64,000 nucleotides of DNA, taken from NCBI GenBank assembly GCA_046329575.1, contig JAXLUJ010000004.1:248001-312000 (forward strand), in the 5' to 3' direction. Under the pieces are notes generated by a model, which worked only from the letters and a program-made list of their open reading frames with translations, made no database searches and was not told the DNA's origin. The DNA is from UBA1941 sp046329575. Its GTDB lineage: Bacteria; Bacteroidota; Bacteroidia; Chitinophagales; LD1. The position numbers and the translations under genes are program-made. Positions 26,446 to 34,563 of the stretch are shown here, one piece after another. Within the stretch, counting starts at the first letter, position 1. Every line of letters starts with the position of its first letter.

Positions 26446-27483
26446 ATGGAGTTATTTTTCATTGAAAAGGGAGCCATTATTCTGGTAGTTTTCGCCATTA
26501 CAATGCTCATTGCCTTGTATAGCACCTTTGCCGAACGTGTTTTGGCAGGATACTTTCAGGATCGCCTGGGGCCCAACCGCTCGGGACCCGGCGGATTATT
26601 GCAACCATTAGCCGACGGTTTGAAGATGTTCACCAAAGAGGATTTTATACCGAATACGCCGAATAAACTTTTGTTCATATTGGGCCCGGGAATTGCGATG
26701 ACTACGGCGCTTATGACCAGCGTTGTAATCCCATGGGGAAAAAGTATTTCTATAATGGGGCATGAAGTAGTGTTGCAGGCTGCAGACGTAAACATTGCAA
26801 TTTTGTATGTGTTTGGCGTTATTTCTATTGGCGTTTACGGCATCATGATTGGCGGCTGGGCCTCAAACAATAAGTTTTCGTTACTTGGTGCGGTTCGGGC
26901 ATCTTCTCAAATGATTTCGTATGAAGTGGCCATGGGGCTTTCAATTATCGCGGTGTTGATGATGACCGGGTCGCTCAGTTTACGAACAATTTCTGAACAA
27001 CAAGGGGGTTTTGGAGGGGTTAACTGGAATGTTTTTTATCAACCCATCGCCTTTTTGGTATTTCTGATTTGTGCATTTGCTGAAACCAATCGTACTCCAT
27101 TTGATTTACCGGAATGTGAAAGTGAGTTGGTTGGTGGCTATCACACGGAGTATTCATCGATGAAATTGGGATTTTTCCTGTTTGCTGAATACGTGAACAT
27201 GTTCATTTCTTGTGCCATCATTGCCACTCTCTTTTTTGGTGGATATAATTATCCCGGGATGCATTGGGTTCACGATGCTGCCGGCGCGAATGTGGCCAAT
27301 GTTTTAGGGGTACTCGCCTTCTTCGTAAAAATATTTTTTGGAATCTTTTTCTACATGTGGGTTCGATGGACGGTTCCGCGGTTTCGTTACGATCAATTGA
27401 TGAACTTAGGCTGGAAAATTTTAATTCCGTTGTCGATCGGCAACATCATTCTTACGGGATTAATCATTCTGTGGAGAAAATGA
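26446..27483 (+). CDS. nuoH: NADH-quinone oxidoreductase subunit H
   Basis: Membrane subunit at the junction of the complex I arms, forming part of the quinone pocket (345 aa, eight helices). Recognisable blocks are ERVLAGYFQDRLGPNRSGPG (about 26-45), LQPLADGLKMFTKED, the conserved AETNRTPFDLPECESELVGG (about 212-231) and YHTEYSSMKLGFFLFAEY. It starts six bases after nuoG. Confidence 0.97.
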   Translation: MELFFIEKGAIILVVFAITMLIALYSTFAERVLAGYFQDRLGPNRSGPGGLLQPLADGLKMFTKEDFIPNTPNKLLFILGPGIAMTTALMTSVVIPWGKSISIMGHEVVLQAADVNIAILYVFGVISIGVYGIMIGGWASNNKFSLLGAVRASSQMISYEVAMGLSIIAVLMMTGSLSLRTISEQQGGFGGVNWNVFYQPIAFLVFLICAFAETNRTPFDLPECESELVGGYHTEYSSMKLGFFLFAEYVNMFISCAIIATLFFGGYNYPGMHWVHDAAGANVANVLGVLAFFVKIFFGIFFYMWVRWTVPRFRYDQLMNLGWKILIPLSIGNIILTGLIILWRK

Positions 27484-27527
27484 TTCGCAACTTCTTGTCT
27501 TAAATATATTTTTGTCGGGCTTTATAA

Positions 27528-28046
27528 ATGACAGATTTTTCAACCATATCGTTAAGCGGCCGCAAGGTAGATGTTTCCAGAAAGGAAATGACACTTGCCG
27601 AGCAGCTTTATCTTCCCGGAATCATTAAGGGAATGGGAATTACACTGAAGCACTTTTTCAGTAAAAAGGCAACCATCCAATATCCGGATGAAAAGCGAGA
27701 ATTCAGTCCGGTATATCGCGGCCGCCATATTCTGATGCGCGACGAGAATGGTGCAGAGCGCTGTACGGCGTGTGGCTTATGCGCCTTGGCCTGTCCGGCT
27801 GAAGCAATCACGATGACTGCCGCTGAGCGCGTTCCCGGGGAAGAGAAAAAATATCGTGAAGAGAAATACGCCGCCGTTTACGAGATCAACATGCTTCGTT
27901 GCATATTCTGCGGTTTGTGCGAAGAAGCCTGCCCGAAAGAAGCTATATTTTTAACTGAAAATATGCCCCCGGCCGATTATATGCGGGAAGGTTTTATTTA
28001 CGGCAAGGATAAATTAGTAATGAAAGATTCGCAGCAGATTTTATGA
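27528..28046 (+). CDS. nuoI: NADH-quinone oxidoreductase subunit I
   Basis: Peripheral-arm ferredoxin subunit (172 aa) carrying two 4Fe-4S clusters (N6a, N6b). The two ferredoxin motifs are CTACGLCALACP (about 84-95) and CIFCGLCEEACP (about 126-137), each with the fourth Cys before Pro. The N-terminal part has the amphipathic segment GMGITLKHFFSKKATIQYP that docks on the membrane arm. It overlaps nuoJ by four bases (ATGA). Confidence 0.96.
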   Translation: MTDFSTISLSGRKVDVSRKEMTLAEQLYLPGIIKGMGITLKHFFSKKATIQYPDEKREFSPVYRGRHILMRDENGAERCTACGLCALACPAEAITMTAAERVPGEEKKYREEKYAAVYEINMLRCIFCGLCEEACPKEAIFLTENMPPADYMREGFIYGKDKLVMKDSQQIL

Positions 28047-28579
28047 TGAACATTCATGCCATTTCGTTCTGGGCTCTATCAACCATCGCCTTTATTTGCG
28101 CGATCTATACTGTAATCAGCCGCAATCCAATTTTCAGCGCCATATCGCTGTTGGTTTGCTTTGCTTCAGTTGCCGGTCATTACCTGCTTCTGAACGCACA
28201 ATTCCTGTTCATTGTTCACATTATTGTGTATGCCGGGGCCATCATGGTTCTCTTTTTAACTACGCTGATGTTGATGAATTTAAATGAAGAGTCAGAACGA
28301 AATAAACCGGCCATAGCTCAAATTGCAGCATTGATTGGTGCAGGAGTGTTAGGAGTGCTGTTATCAGCTTTGATCTACAAATTTCAACCTCTAATTCCTG
28401 CTATGAAGTCGAATGGACCGGTTGGAGACATTGCCAGTTTAGGTACGGTACTTTTGGATGAATATTTTTTTCCTTTTGAGTTTATTTCAGTGTTGCTATT
28501 GTCGGCTATGGTTGGTGTAGTGTTGCTGATTAAACGGGAAAGACCTGATGATATTAAATTAAGTGAAGCTGTAAAATGA
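28043..28579 (+). CDS. nuoJ: NADH-quinone oxidoreductase subunit J
   Basis: Membrane subunit of complex I (178 aa, five helices). It contains the conserved SRNPIFSAISLLVCF near residue 25 and the third-helix block FIVHIIVYAGAIMVLFLTTLMLMN (residues about 56-79), which carries the pi-bulge in characterised complexes. Two consecutive ATGs (28043, 28046) are possible starts; both overlap the nuoI stop. Confidence 0.95.
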   Translation: MMNIHAISFWALSTIAFICAIYTVISRNPIFSAISLLVCFASVAGHYLLLNAQFLFIVHIIVYAGAIMVLFLTTLMLMNLNEESERNKPAIAQIAALIGAGVLGVLLSALIYKFQPLIPAMKSNGPVGDIASLGTVLLDEYFFPFEFISVLLLSAMVGVVLLIKRERPDDIKLSEAVK

Positions 28580-28908
28580 TGTTACTGGATATCTTTCAAA
28601 ATCATGGAATTAACATTAGCCATTATGTAATGGTTAGCGCTATTCTTTTTACGATTGGCGTTTTCGGTGTACTCTATCGAAGAAATGCCATCACTATCTT
28701 CATGTGCATTGAGTTAATGCTGAATGCCGTGAATTTGTTACTAGTTGCATTTTCTACATACCATCACGACAACAGCGGTCAGGTATTTGTTTTTTTTATC
28801 ATGGCCGTAGCTGCTGCTGAAGTGGCTGTAGGGTTGGCTATTCTGGTTACTATTTTCCGAAACATCCATACGGTGGATATTGATGAATTGAAAAGCCTTA
28901 AATGGTAG
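28576..28908 (+). CDS. nuoK: NADH-quinone oxidoreductase subunit K
   Basis: Three-helix membrane subunit (110 aa) contributing to proton transfer. The motif IFMCIELMLNAVNL has the family's membrane glutamate, and a second one lies in AAAEVAVGLAILV. The start overlaps the nuoJ stop by four bases. The C-terminus DELKSLKW is typical of NuoK. Confidence 0.96.
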   Translation: MMLLDIFQNHGINISHYVMVSAILFTIGVFGVLYRRNAITIFMCIELMLNAVNLLLVAFSTYHHDNSGQVFVFFIMAVAAAEVAVGLAILVTIFRNIHTVDIDELKSLKW

Positions 28909-28926
28909 CCTTTTAAAAATAAGACT

Positions 28927-30834
28927 GTGATAACACCATTATACATTGCTTTATTTCCCCTGCTTGGTTTTTTGATAAACGCCTTTTTAGGAAAGCGTTT
29001 ATCTAAAAATGTTTCCGGAGGAATTGGTTCATTCAGTGTTTTGCTATCGTTCCTAATCTCGGCATCTTATTTTTGGGGATTAGCCAGCGGCAATTCCCAG
29101 CCATTTGAAACCAAAGTTTTTGATTGGTTCAGTTTCGGTAACTTTCATATTGAGTTTGGATTTTTGATTGATCAGTTAAGCGCCAGTTGGCTGATGATCA
29201 TCACCGGAATCGGCTTCTTGATACATGTGTACAGCATCGGTTATATGCATGACGATGACGGCTTCCAACGTTTCTTCAGCTATTTGAATCTTTTCATATT
29301 CTTCATGCTTTTACTGGTAATGGGGAATAACCTGGTGGTGATGTTCATAGGTTGGGAAGGCGTAGGTTTATGTTCTTATCTGCTCATTGGCTTTTGGTTT
29401 AAAAACCAAGAGTATAACAACGCTGCAAAGAAGGCGTTTGTAATGAACCGAATTGGAGATCTCTTCTTTTTAATCGGAATGTTCCTACTGTTATTTTACG
29501 CTAAAACGCTGAACTATTCGGGTTTGAGCGCCGCTGCGGGCAGTTTAGATCATCATGTCTTATTTCTGGCCACTTTATTCTTGTTTATTGGCGCTTGTGG
29601 CAAATCAGCTCAATTGCCGCTTTATACCTGGCTTCCTGACGCTATGGCCGGTCCAACACCTGTATCGGCCCTGATACATGCCGCTACGATGGTTACAGCG
29701 GGAATATTCATGATTTGCCGCACCAATTTCCTTTTTAGTTTGGTTCCTGAAGTGTTGCACATCATTGCAATTGTAGGAGTGGCAACCGCCTTGTTTGCGG
29801 CTACTATCGGAGTGCTTCAAAACGATATTAAGAAGGTGCTCGCTTACTCTACTGTTTCCCAGCTTGGTTTAATGTTTACAGCCTTGGGCCTTGGCGCTTA
29901 TTCAACAGGAGCCTTTCATGTGATTACACATGCGTTTTTTAAGGCTTGTTTATTTTTGGGAAGTGGTTCTGTAATTCATGCGATGCATGGTCAACAGGAT
30001 ATTCGCCGGATGGGTGGATTAAAAAAGTGGATGCCGGTAACATTCATCACTTTTATGCTGGCGAGTTTAGCAATTGCGGGAGTACCGCCTTTTTCAGGCT
30101 TTTTTTCGAAAGACGAAATTTTGGAACACGCCTTTGAGCACAACAAAATTATTTGGGCCATGGCATCATTGGCCTCTGTTTTAACGGCCTTTTATATGTT
30201 CCGTTTAGTGTTCCTTACATTTTTCCAAAATTTCCGTGGTACACAAGAAGAAGAACACCATTTGCATGAATCGCCTGTTACGATAACTTTTCCGCTGATC
30301 GTACTCGCCATCCTTTCTGTTGTTGGAGGTTTTATTGGTTTACCTAAAGCCTTTGGCTTTACCCACTGGTTCGATCAATTCCTGAACCAATCTCCACTTT
30401 TTGCAGGAGGAAATGCGGCTTTACCTATTACAGCAACTGAAGAAGGCAACGGCAGTGTATTAATTCCTGTTGCATTGGCAGTTGCCGGTGCTGTTATTGG
30501 AATTGGCTATGCCTACTATAAGTACATCATGAACCGGCAATTGCCGGCAGAAGAGGGTCAGTTAAACGGCTTCGCTGCCTTAGTATATGCAAAGTACCGA
30601 ATTGATGAGTTATATAATGCTGTTATTGTAACACCGTTGATGCGTATTTCAGACTTGGCCTATGATGTTTTGGACCGGGTGGTGGTAGATGGCCTTGTGA
30701 ACCTCACCGGCAGGATATCTATTCAGGCCGGTAAACAACTACGAGTGATTCAAAGCGGGAATATTGGATTCTATTTGTTGATGATGGTGGTGGGCATTAT
30801 TGCCGTGTTTAGTTATTTATTAATGCGTTCGTAA
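28927..30834 (+). CDS. nuoL: NADH-quinone oxidoreductase subunit L
   Basis: Antiporter-like proton-channel subunit (635 aa) at the distal end of the membrane arm, with the lateral helix at the C-terminus. Blocks include FIGWEGVGLCSYLLIGFW (key Glu in the fifth helix region, about 141-158), the LPDAMAGPTPVSALIHAATMV block (about 236-256), KKVLAYSTVSQLG and IAGVPPFSGFFSKDEIL. The start codon is GTG at 28927, 18 bases after nuoK; no ATG lies between. Confidence 0.96.
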   Translation: MITPLYIALFPLLGFLINAFLGKRLSKNVSGGIGSFSVLLSFLISASYFWGLASGNSQPFETKVFDWFSFGNFHIEFGFLIDQLSASWLMIITGIGFLIHVYSIGYMHDDDGFQRFFSYLNLFIFFMLLLVMGNNLVVMFIGWEGVGLCSYLLIGFWFKNQEYNNAAKKAFVMNRIGDLFFLIGMFLLLFYAKTLNYSGLSAAAGSLDHHVLFLATLFLFIGACGKSAQLPLYTWLPDAMAGPTPVSALIHAATMVTAGIFMICRTNFLFSLVPEVLHIIAIVGVATALFAATIGVLQNDIKKVLAYSTVSQLGLMFTALGLGAYSTGAFHVITHAFFKACLFLGSGSVIHAMHGQQDIRRMGGLKKWMPVTFITFMLASLAIAGVPPFSGFFSKDEILEHAFEHNKIIWAMASLASVLTAFYMFRLVFLTFFQNFRGTQEEEHHLHESPVTITFPLIVLAILSVVGGFIGLPKAFGFTHWFDQFLNQSPLFAGGNAALPITATEEGNGSVLIPVALAVAGAVIGIGYAYYKYIMNRQLPAEEGQLNGFAALVYAKYRIDELYNAVIVTPLMRISDLAYDVLDRVVVDGLVNLTGRISIQAGKQLRVIQSGNIGFYLLMMVVGIIAVFSYLLMRS

Positions 30835-30853
30835 TTTGTTGAAGAACTAACTT

Positions 30854-32299
30854 ATGTTCTTAGTATTACTATTAGTATTTCCATTGTTGGCGGCTGCAGC
30901 CACCTTCGCTTTTGGAGAGCGGGCAAGCAGCCGGGCTGCTTTTGGGTTCAGCGTGATTACGTTGGCCATGACTGTGGCGGCCTATTTTCAGTTACGCCAA
31001 GGCCTTACTTTGGCCTACATGCACGAATGGGTAGCTCATCCCAAAATAACATTTAGCATTGCGGCAGATGGTCTGAGCTTTCTGATGATGGCCCTGACTA
31101 ATTTTCTAGTTCCAATTATTATCCTTTCCACTTTTGACCGCCAACCATCCGGCAGCCGATCGTTTTATGCCCTCATTCTTTTGATGCAATTCGCGTTAAA
31201 CGGGGTGTTTTTAGCCACCGACGGTTTTCTATTCTATATTTTCTGGGAACTGGCGCTGTTGCCAATCTATTTTATTGCATTGCTGTGGGGCGAAGGCCAC
31301 GACAAAGATTTCCGAAACACGGCAATATTCAAGTTTTTTGTTTACACAATTGCCGGCTCGCTGTTTATGCTGGTAGCATTCATTTACCTGTATCAGCAAT
31401 CGGGTAGTTTTCTGATTCAGGATTGGTATGCGTTAAGTTTATCAGGAAAAGAGCAATGCTTAATAGCGCTTGCTATTTTCTTTGCGTTCGCCATCAAAAT
31501 TCCAATATTTCCATTTCACACCTGGCAGGCCAATGCTTATAAAGAGGCGCCAACGGCGGGAACGATGTTGTTAGCAGGAATCATGCTGAAAATGGGTTTG
31601 TATGGTTTACTACGTTGGTTATTGCCGGTGGTTCCGGAAGGCGTTCAGTGCTGGACTCCATTGTTCATTGCGTTAAGCGTTGTTGGTATAATATATGGTT
31701 CAGTAATCGCCATTACGCAGCGCGATATGAAGCGGCTACTGGCCTATTCATCGTTTGCACACGTAGGTTTAATTGCTGCCGGAATATTTGCTCTAAATAT
31801 TGAAGCATTTCAAGGCGCAGTAGTGCAAATGATTGCGCATGGCGTAAACGTTGTGGGTGCCTTTTTTGCCGCAGAAATTATTTGGAGAAGAACAGAAACC
31901 CAGATCATTGACGAATTAGGCGGTATCAGGAGTGTTGCACCAAAGTTTGCCACTGCCTTTATGATTGTGATGCTGGCGTCGGTAGCGCTTCCGGTAACCA
32001 ATGCTTTCATAGGCGAATTTTTGTTGCTGTATGGTGTTTTCCAATACAACACTATTCTTTCGTTAGTAGCGGGGCTTACCATTATTCTCGGAGCCGTTTA
32101 TATGCTAAGAATGTATCAACGCAGCATGCTGGGGCAGGTACATCCCAGAACATTGGCCTTTGACGACCTCACCATAAGTGAACTTACCGTATTTTCAATA
32201 CTAACCCTTGCCATCTTTATCTGCGGAATTTATCCTAAACCGATTATGACATTAGCGCAACCGGCGCTGGAATCTATTTTACAAAATGCTTTACCATAA
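30854..32299 (+). CDS. nuoM: NADH-quinone oxidoreductase subunit M
   Basis: Antiporter-like proton-channel subunit (481 aa). The conserved Glu is in FYIFWELALLPIYFI (about 126-140), followed by FKFFVYTIAGSLFML, FHTWQANAYKEAPTAGTMLLAG (about 222-243) and KRLLAYSSFAHVGLI. The C-terminus ends in the usual ICGIYPKP region. It starts 19 bases after nuoL. Confidence 0.96.
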   Translation: MFLVLLLVFPLLAAAATFAFGERASSRAAFGFSVITLAMTVAAYFQLRQGLTLAYMHEWVAHPKITFSIAADGLSFLMMALTNFLVPIIILSTFDRQPSGSRSFYALILLMQFALNGVFLATDGFLFYIFWELALLPIYFIALLWGEGHDKDFRNTAIFKFFVYTIAGSLFMLVAFIYLYQQSGSFLIQDWYALSLSGKEQCLIALAIFFAFAIKIPIFPFHTWQANAYKEAPTAGTMLLAGIMLKMGLYGLLRWLLPVVPEGVQCWTPLFIALSVVGIIYGSVIAITQRDMKRLLAYSSFAHVGLIAAGIFALNIEAFQGAVVQMIAHGVNVVGAFFAAEIIWRRTETQIIDELGGIRSVAPKFATAFMIVMLASVALPVTNAFIGEFLLLYGVFQYNTILSLVAGLTIILGAVYMLRMYQRSMLGQVHPRTLAFDDLTISELTVFSILTLAIFICGIYPKPIMTLAQPALESILQNALP

Positions 32300-32308
32300 G
32301 CTGCATTC

Positions 32309-33679
32309 ATGAAAGCATTGACATATACCTCTTTTCTTGGGCTGATTTGTTTGGTTCTTGAAATTTTCAATTTACGTAAGATCGTAATATCGGTAGTGCT
32401 TACGGCGCTTGCTGCGATCTTTTATTTCAACCTTACCGAATGGAATACGAATGCGTCGTATTACCATGATATGTTGCGGGCCGATAACTTCAGTATTGCG
32501 TTTAGCGGATTGTTGCTGCTCCTGGGGTTTGCACTGGTAGTTATGAGTGGTAGTTTTTTCAAATCAGAAGAAACCAAGCTTAGTGATTATGTTTCGGTAA
32601 TTGTATTTACGCTTTGTGGCGCCATTGCGCTTGTTTCTTTTTCAAACATGGCGATGCTTTTTATTGGTTTGGAAGTTCTGTCGATTTCCCTTTACATTTT
32701 GGCAGGCAGTAAAAGACGCGATGTGCGTTCAAATGAAGCAGCCATGAAGTACTTTTTGATGGGTTCGTTTGCATCGGGAATTCTGCTTTTTGGTATTGCG
32801 CTGATTTATGGCGTAAGCGGTTCCTTCAACCTTTCGGAAATTGCTGCATTTGCTTCACAAAACGAACCCAACAAACTTTTTATTCTGGGCATGATTATGA
32901 TTTTAATCGCCTTGCTTTTCAAAGTTTCGGCGGTTCCTTTTCATTTTTGGGCGCCTGATGTGTATGAAGGCTCTCCTACCCTGATTACCGCCATGATGGC
33001 CACAATGGCCAAAGTAGCTGCGATGGCTGCACTTTACCGCTTATTCGCCGGTTGTTTTGTACAACAGTTCCCGGTGGCCATTTACCTGATCGGATTAGTT
33101 GCTGCGCTTACTATGCTGGTTGGCAACCTTTCGGCATTGAATCAGGAATCGTTCAAACGGATGCTGGCATTTTCGGGCATTGCACATGCCGGTTATATGT
33201 TGCTTGCTATTCTAACCCTCAACAACAACACGCCTGGATCGCTCTTCTTCTACGCCACTGCGTATGCATTTACGTCAATAGGCGCCTTTGCTGTGGCTAT
33301 TGTAGTGGCGCGTATTTCGGGTACCGAAAAAATTGAAGGCTTTAACGGGTTTGGAAAGAAATCGCCGTTACTAGCAGCCGTTCTCACCATGTTATTATTT
33401 AGCATGGCGGGCATTCCTCCATTTGCGGGATTTTTTGGAAAATACTATGTGTTTACCGATGCCATCCGAAACGGACATTTGCCTTTGGTTTTGCTGGCTG
33501 TGATTACTTCTATCATCAGCATCTATTTTTACTTCAAAGTGATTGTGGCCATGTGGGTACGCGAAGGCACTGAACATGTTCCGGCAATCGAATGGACCTA
33601 TAAAGCCATTGCTATTGCCTCGCTCCTTTTCATTTTAGCGATTGGTATATCGCCATCGCTGCTTACTTCTTTGTTTTAA
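32309..33679 (+). CDS. nuoN: NADH-quinone oxidoreductase subunit N
   Basis: Antiporter-like proton-channel subunit (456 aa), last gene of the operon. The conserved Glu lies in FIGLEVLSISLYILAG (about 116-131); then come SNEAAMKYFLMGSFASGILLFG (about 141-162), FHFWAPDVYEGSPTLITA, FKRMLAFSGIAHAGYML and LLFSMAGIPPFAGFFGKYYVF. No clear T-tailed terminator follows; the next 170 bases hold a GC-rich structured element. Confidence 0.96.
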   Translation: MKALTYTSFLGLICLVLEIFNLRKIVISVVLTALAAIFYFNLTEWNTNASYYHDMLRADNFSIAFSGLLLLLGFALVVMSGSFFKSEETKLSDYVSVIVFTLCGAIALVSFSNMAMLFIGLEVLSISLYILAGSKRRDVRSNEAAMKYFLMGSFASGILLFGIALIYGVSGSFNLSEIAAFASQNEPNKLFILGMIMILIALLFKVSAVPFHFWAPDVYEGSPTLITAMMATMAKVAAMAALYRLFAGCFVQQFPVAIYLIGLVAALTMLVGNLSALNQESFKRMLAFSGIAHAGYMLLAILTLNNNTPGSLFFYATAYAFTSIGAFAVAIVVARISGTEKIEGFNGFGKKSPLLAAVLTMLLFSMAGIPPFAGFFGKYYVFTDAIRNGHLPLVLLAVITSIISIYFYFKVIVAMWVREGTEHVPAIEWTYKAIAIASLLFILAIGISPSLLTSLF

Positions 33680-33743
33680 AATAAGAAAATTAGCGCCCTT
33701 CAGGTTATTACCAATTTAAGAACTCATACGAATGCCTAGCATA

Positions 33744-33838
33744 GCGCCAGGGATTGGAATGGCGCGAACGAAGTGAGCGGTGCGTAGTGAAACGAAGCAC
33801 CGAAGCGTTAGCGGAGCCATGCAAAGCCCGCAGGCGCC
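33744..33838. repeat. GC-rich structured intergenic element, copy A
   Basis: Between the convergent nuoN and rhodanese-thioredoxin genes. It begins GCGCCAGGGATTGGAATGGC and ends GCAAAGCCCGCAGGCGCCC. GCGCC (33744-33748) pairs with GGCGC (33833-33837), ATGGC (33759-33763) with GCCAT (33816-33820), and GGTGC (33779-33783) with GCACC (33797-33801), so the whole element folds into a branched structure. Variants of an A-C-GAAG-G-AGCG motif recur inside. Head, tail and inner stem resemble the element at 63497-63600. It is much more GC-rich than its flanks. Confidence 0.65.
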
Positions 33839-33850
33839 CAAAAAAAAGTA

Positions 33851-34558
33851 CTAATTTTTATCGATCTGTTCCTGAATAGTTGGCTGATCTACTACACCTA
33901 GTGAACGCCATACTTCTTTACCCTGTTTGTAGAGAATGAGTAGCGGAATGCTACGGATATGCATTTCATTTGCCAGTTCGGGATTTTCATCTACATCGAT
34001 AGTCAACAACTCCAATTTTGCCGCATTTGCCTTTTCTGTTTTTTCTACAATAGGTTTTAACATTTTGCATGGACCACACCAAACCGCTTTGAAATCAACT
34101 AAAACCAACTTGTCTTTTGTGACATTTTTGAGGTAACTGTCCATAGTAAGACCTGTAGATTTGGTTTGATTGGATTCGATCAACGGCTTTTTGGCATCGC
34201 TCCATGCGAGAATTCCGCCATTCATTTCATAAACTTCATGAAATCCCTTTTTGGATATGAGGGCCGCTGCCTTTTGGCTTCGCCCGCCGGAGAGGCAGTA
34301 CACAAACACCGGTCGTGATTTATCGAGCTTTTCGATTTTATCGATAAAATCATCGGCATTAAAATTAATGTTAGAAGCGTTTTCAAGATGTCTTTCGGCA
34401 TATTCTTCCGGCGTGCGCACATCAATCAATTGCGCATTTGGCGTAGCCATCAGTTGCTTTTGAAAATCATTAACGTTAAGCGATTTAGATTGCCCGTTAG
34501 TGAGTGAATTACAAGCCGCGAGAATTAAGAGCAGCGCCGTTGTGAGGAATCGTTTCAT
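33851..34558 (-). CDS. Secreted rhodanese-thioredoxin fusion lipoprotein
   Basis: A 235-residue exported protein. The N-terminus MKRFLTTALLLILAACN has a lipobox (Cys at about 16). Residues about 27-125 are a single rhodanese domain with DVRTPEEYAERHLENA and the active-site loop YCLSGGRS (persulfide-carrying Cys). Residues about 135-235 are a thioredoxin domain with WCGPC and the cis-Pro region IRSIPLL. The fusion suggests sulfur-transfer or persulfide reduction at the cell envelope. It follows the MBL-rhodanese gene by five bases and is probably co-transcribed with it. Confidence 0.9.
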   Translation of the reverse strand: MKRFLTTALLLILAACNSLTNGQSKSLNVNDFQKQLMATPNAQLIDVRTPEEYAERHLENASNINFNADDFIDKIEKLDKSRPVFVYCLSGGRSQKAAALISKKGFHEVYEMNGGILAWSDAKKPLIESNQTKSTGLTMDSYLKNVTKDKLVLVDFKAVWCGPCKMLKPIVEKTEKANAAKLELLTIDVDENPELANEMHIRSIPLLILYKQGKEVWRSLGVVDQPTIQEQIDKN

Positions 34559-34563
34559 TACTA

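Noticed and set aside
33840..33848. The A-run after GC-rich element A as part of a terminator for nuoN
   Set aside because: Plus-strand transcripts would have A and not U after the hairpin; on the minus strand the T-run precedes it.
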